Source: an uncultured Bacteroidia bacterium (GTDB lineage Bacteria > Bacteroidota > Bacteroidia > Bacteroidales > F082). From it: a DNA stretch of 48,331 nucleotides. Position 1 is the first letter of the stretch, and every line of letters starts with the position of its first letter. The position numbers and the translations under genes are program-made. Below the pieces are notes generated by a model. That model worked only from the letters and a program-made list of their open reading frames with translations, was not told the DNA's origin and did no database searches. Below, one piece after another: positions 46,721 through 48,331 of this stretch. Where the stretch lies: contig CADAVB010000021.1 of the NCBI GenBank assembly GCA_902791165.1, positions 5,576 through 53,906 on the forward strand, read 5' to 3'.

Positions 46721-48042
46721 TTATTCCATGGCGGTGCCGCACTCGGGGCAGAACTTGCCAGTTACGTCGTTTCCGCATTTCGGGCATTTTCTCGGGCCTA
46801 CGGCTGCCATGGCTGTTCCACATTCGGGGCAGAACTTGCCGTTGCTTTCGGTGCCGCATTTCGGGCATTTCATGGCTGCCTTGGGTGCCGGTGCGGGTGT
46901 TCCGCACTCGGGGCAGAACTTACCCGTGATGGGCGTGCCGCACTTGGGGCAGGGAACGCCTTGCGGAGCTGCCTGGCCACCACCTTGGTTGTAGGGGTCG
47001 TATTGGGTTTGGCCGCCGCCTTGGTTCCATGCGTTCTGCATCACGCCGCCGGTCATGCCGCCCGAGCCCATGTTGGCCATGCCGAGTCCCATGAATGCGC
47101 CTGCCGCGCCGCCGGGATTGTTGGCTGCGTCGCCCATCACGTCGATGATCTTGCCTTGTTGCATCATCGCGTTGGAGCTGTATTCGTAGCGGTCGATCTT
47201 GGCTTGGCTGGCATCGTCAAGCGAAACGCTCTCGATGGTGAAGCTCACCAGTTTGACACCACGGGCGCGGATGGGTTCGTCGAACACGCGCTCGTCCATC
47301 ACCTGTTTCATCTCGTCGGTGTAGCTCGGCAGTTCGAGCACGGGCACGCGGTGTTTGCTGTTGCCCATTTCGTTGAGCACGTTCTGGAACGAGGCGATAC
47401 GCGGTGTTTGCTGTTGCCCATTTCGTTGAGCACGTTCTGGAACGAGGCGATCACTTCGCTACGCATCTGCTCGGTGATGTCTTGTTTCTTCACCACGTTG
47501 GCCGTTCCGGCGTGGTTGCGCATGAAGATGGCCACGTCGTCGAGCTTAAAGGTGTATTTGCCGTAGCAGCGCACATTGACACCCATCGGGCTGAGCGAGC
47601 CGGTCATCTGGTTCGGGATGGCGTGCGACCAGTCTTGGAACGGGACGGGCGTGGCGGTGCCGAACTTGTTGTCGAGGATTTCCTTGATGTTGAAGAAGAA
47701 CACGGCCTGTTCCTTGGCGGGAGTGCCACCGTATGTGAAACGCTGCCACATTTCCTTGAAGACAGGGCCGAACTCGCCCGCGAAGAACGACGGCGACGAG
47801 CTTTGGTCGAAGTTGTAAACGCCTTCCTCGGCGGTGGCATCGAGAACGCTACCGCTGTCGTAGATGACGGCGATTTGTCCAGGAGCCACGATGATGCGGC
47901 TGCTCTTTGAGATTTGCCCCGATTTGGTGGTTTGTTTCACCATCAGGGTGTCCATGTCCATGTTGTCACATTTGATGAGGTCTAACCATTGGTCTTTCAA
48001 TGTGCCGCCAATGGAGCCTGCGATTGCTTTGATAAGTCCCAT
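46721..48042 (-). pseudogene. SPFH-domain zinc-ribbon protein interrupted by a 53-bp tandem duplication
   Basis: From 48042 (MGLIKAIAGSIGGTLKDQWL) the frame encodes a cytoplasmic SPFH/YdjI-like domain: KSSRIIVAPGQIAVIYDSG, FFNIKEILDNKFGTATPVPF, MGVNVRCYGKYTFKL. The region 47346-47398 is repeated exactly at 47399-47451; 53 bases is not a multiple of three, so translation leaves frame and stops at 47308. Without one copy the frame continues (NEMGNSKHR, then VPVLELPSYTDEMKQVMDER). It runs through a Gly/Gln/Met-rich linker to three zinc ribbons of the CPKCG...KFCPECG type and a total of 422 residues. Such proteins form ring-like membrane or scaffold assemblies; function is unproven. The gene is next to another zinc-ribbon gene at the window end. 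Confidence 0.85.
47346..47451. repeat. Exact 53-bp tandem duplication within the SPFH gene
   Basis: Bases 47346-47398 and 47399-47451 are identical by direct reading. Removing either copy restores one continuous protein, so the duplication is recent or an assembly artefact. Confidence 0.9.
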
Positions 48043-48084
48043 GTCGATTTGTTTATTGTTTAATGTTGAATTGTTTTCCTCGTA

Positions 48085-48157
48085 GGGGCGAACCTATGTG
48101 TTCGCCCATTGATTTTTATTTTTTTCGTTTTCGAGGGCGGACACGTGGGTTCGCCCC
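48085..48157. repeat. Inverted pair of GGGGCGAACC...GTTCGCCC palindromic repeats
   Basis: GGGGCGAACCTATGTGTTCG (from 48085, ending CCC at 48107) and an inverted, slightly diverged copy (48135-48157) flank an AT-rich spacer. Each copy is itself a hairpin. They lie between the two zinc-ribbon genes and look like a dispersed intergenic element. Confidence 0.7.
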
Positions 48158-48166
48158 TGCGGACGG

Positions 48167-48331
48167 TTATGTTCGTGAATGGATGTCGGTCAAAACCCAA
48201 TCGTGTTCGCCGTTGGTGATGACGCTACCGCAATAGGTGCATTGTCCGGCAGAGGTTACCTCGGTCGGGGCGCCGCAGTTGGGGCAATTGGTGATGGAGG
48301 TGCCTTTCTTGCCCGCTTCGGTCTTGAGGCC
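48167..48331 (-). CDS. C-terminal part of a zinc-ribbon protein (Tim44-like family tail)
   Basis: The reverse strand has an open frame from the window edge to the TAA at 48167-48169, giving 54 residues. It contains CPNCGAPTEVTSAGQCTYCG, a four-cysteine zinc ribbon, followed by VITNGEHDWVLTDI. That arrangement, a CPNCGAP zinc ribbon followed by DWVLxxI, is the usual end of bacterial Tim44-like domain membrane proteins. It probably forms a functional neighbourhood with the zinc-ribbon SPFH gene downstream. The main domain is outside the window. Confidence 0.65.
   Translation of the reverse strand, partial: GLKTEAGKKGTSITNCPNCGAPTEVTSAGQCTYCGSVITNGEHDWVLTDIHSRT

Noticed and set aside
1-48331. 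Insertion sequences, prophage or integrative elements
   Set aside because: No transposase, integrase, phage structural or conjugation gene was found on either strand; only non-autonomous palindromic repeats are present.

Overview
The window looks like chromosomal DNA of a Bacteroidota member, most likely an uncultured gut- or rumen-type Bacteroidales. Many genes are preceded by the Bacteroidota -7 promoter box TAnnTTTG, and Shine-Dalgarno sites are generally weak. Three proteins end in a type IX secretion (T9SS) type A sorting tail. The families DUF4831, DUF5689, the TonB receptor, SDR-type threonine dehydrogenase and the rsfS-ftsH-LUD and kdsC-maf gene orders are all typical of that group.

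Layout. 0-2 kb: tail of a T9SS cargo protein, a GC-rich palindromic repeat and a frameshifted lipoprotein. 1.3-4.5 kb (minus): rsfS-ftsH-LUD operon. 4.5-5.7 kb: kdsC and maf. 5.7-11.6 kb: a secreted endonuclease/exonuclease/phosphatase-family enzyme divergent from a TonB-type receptor and a DUF5689 lipoprotein, probably one nutrient-scavenging locus. 11.7-14.3 kb: polyprenol-phosphate mannosyltransferase-like enzyme, dihydroorotase and a MORN-like lipoprotein. 14.3-18.2 kb (minus): cysS, patatin phospholipase and a PagL-like acyloxyacyl hydrolase. 18.3-22.1 kb: an AT-rich accessory cassette with an MNT/HEPN pair, a strongly structured RNA and four unrecognised membrane proteins. 22.3-26.1 kb: T9SS-exported esterase, then kbl and SDR threonine dehydrogenase (threonine to glycine and acetyl-CoA). 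26.2-30.7 kb: small acidic protein, DMT-family protein, sodium:solute symporter, DUF4831 protein and kdsA. 30.8-43.3 kb (minus): a 4070-residue repeat-rich T9SS cell-surface protein with a small membrane-anchored partner gene. 43.3-45.3 kb: repeat-rich intergenic DNA and two toxin-antitoxin-like pairs. 45.3-48.3 kb: retropepsin-like protease, LOG-family protein, tRNA-Gly(CCC), a zinc-ribbon SPFH protein broken by a 53-bp tandem duplication, and the end of a zinc-ribbon protein.

Seven reading-frame lesions occur in five genes, including the normally essential cysS, while the 12.2-kb giant gene is intact. Sequence or assembly error is the simplest explanation for most of them. The most novel-looking parts are the AT-rich cassette with its structured RNA, the giant surface protein with its small partner, and a conserved element about 50 bp upstream of two promoters (22177-22206 and 23626-23654).
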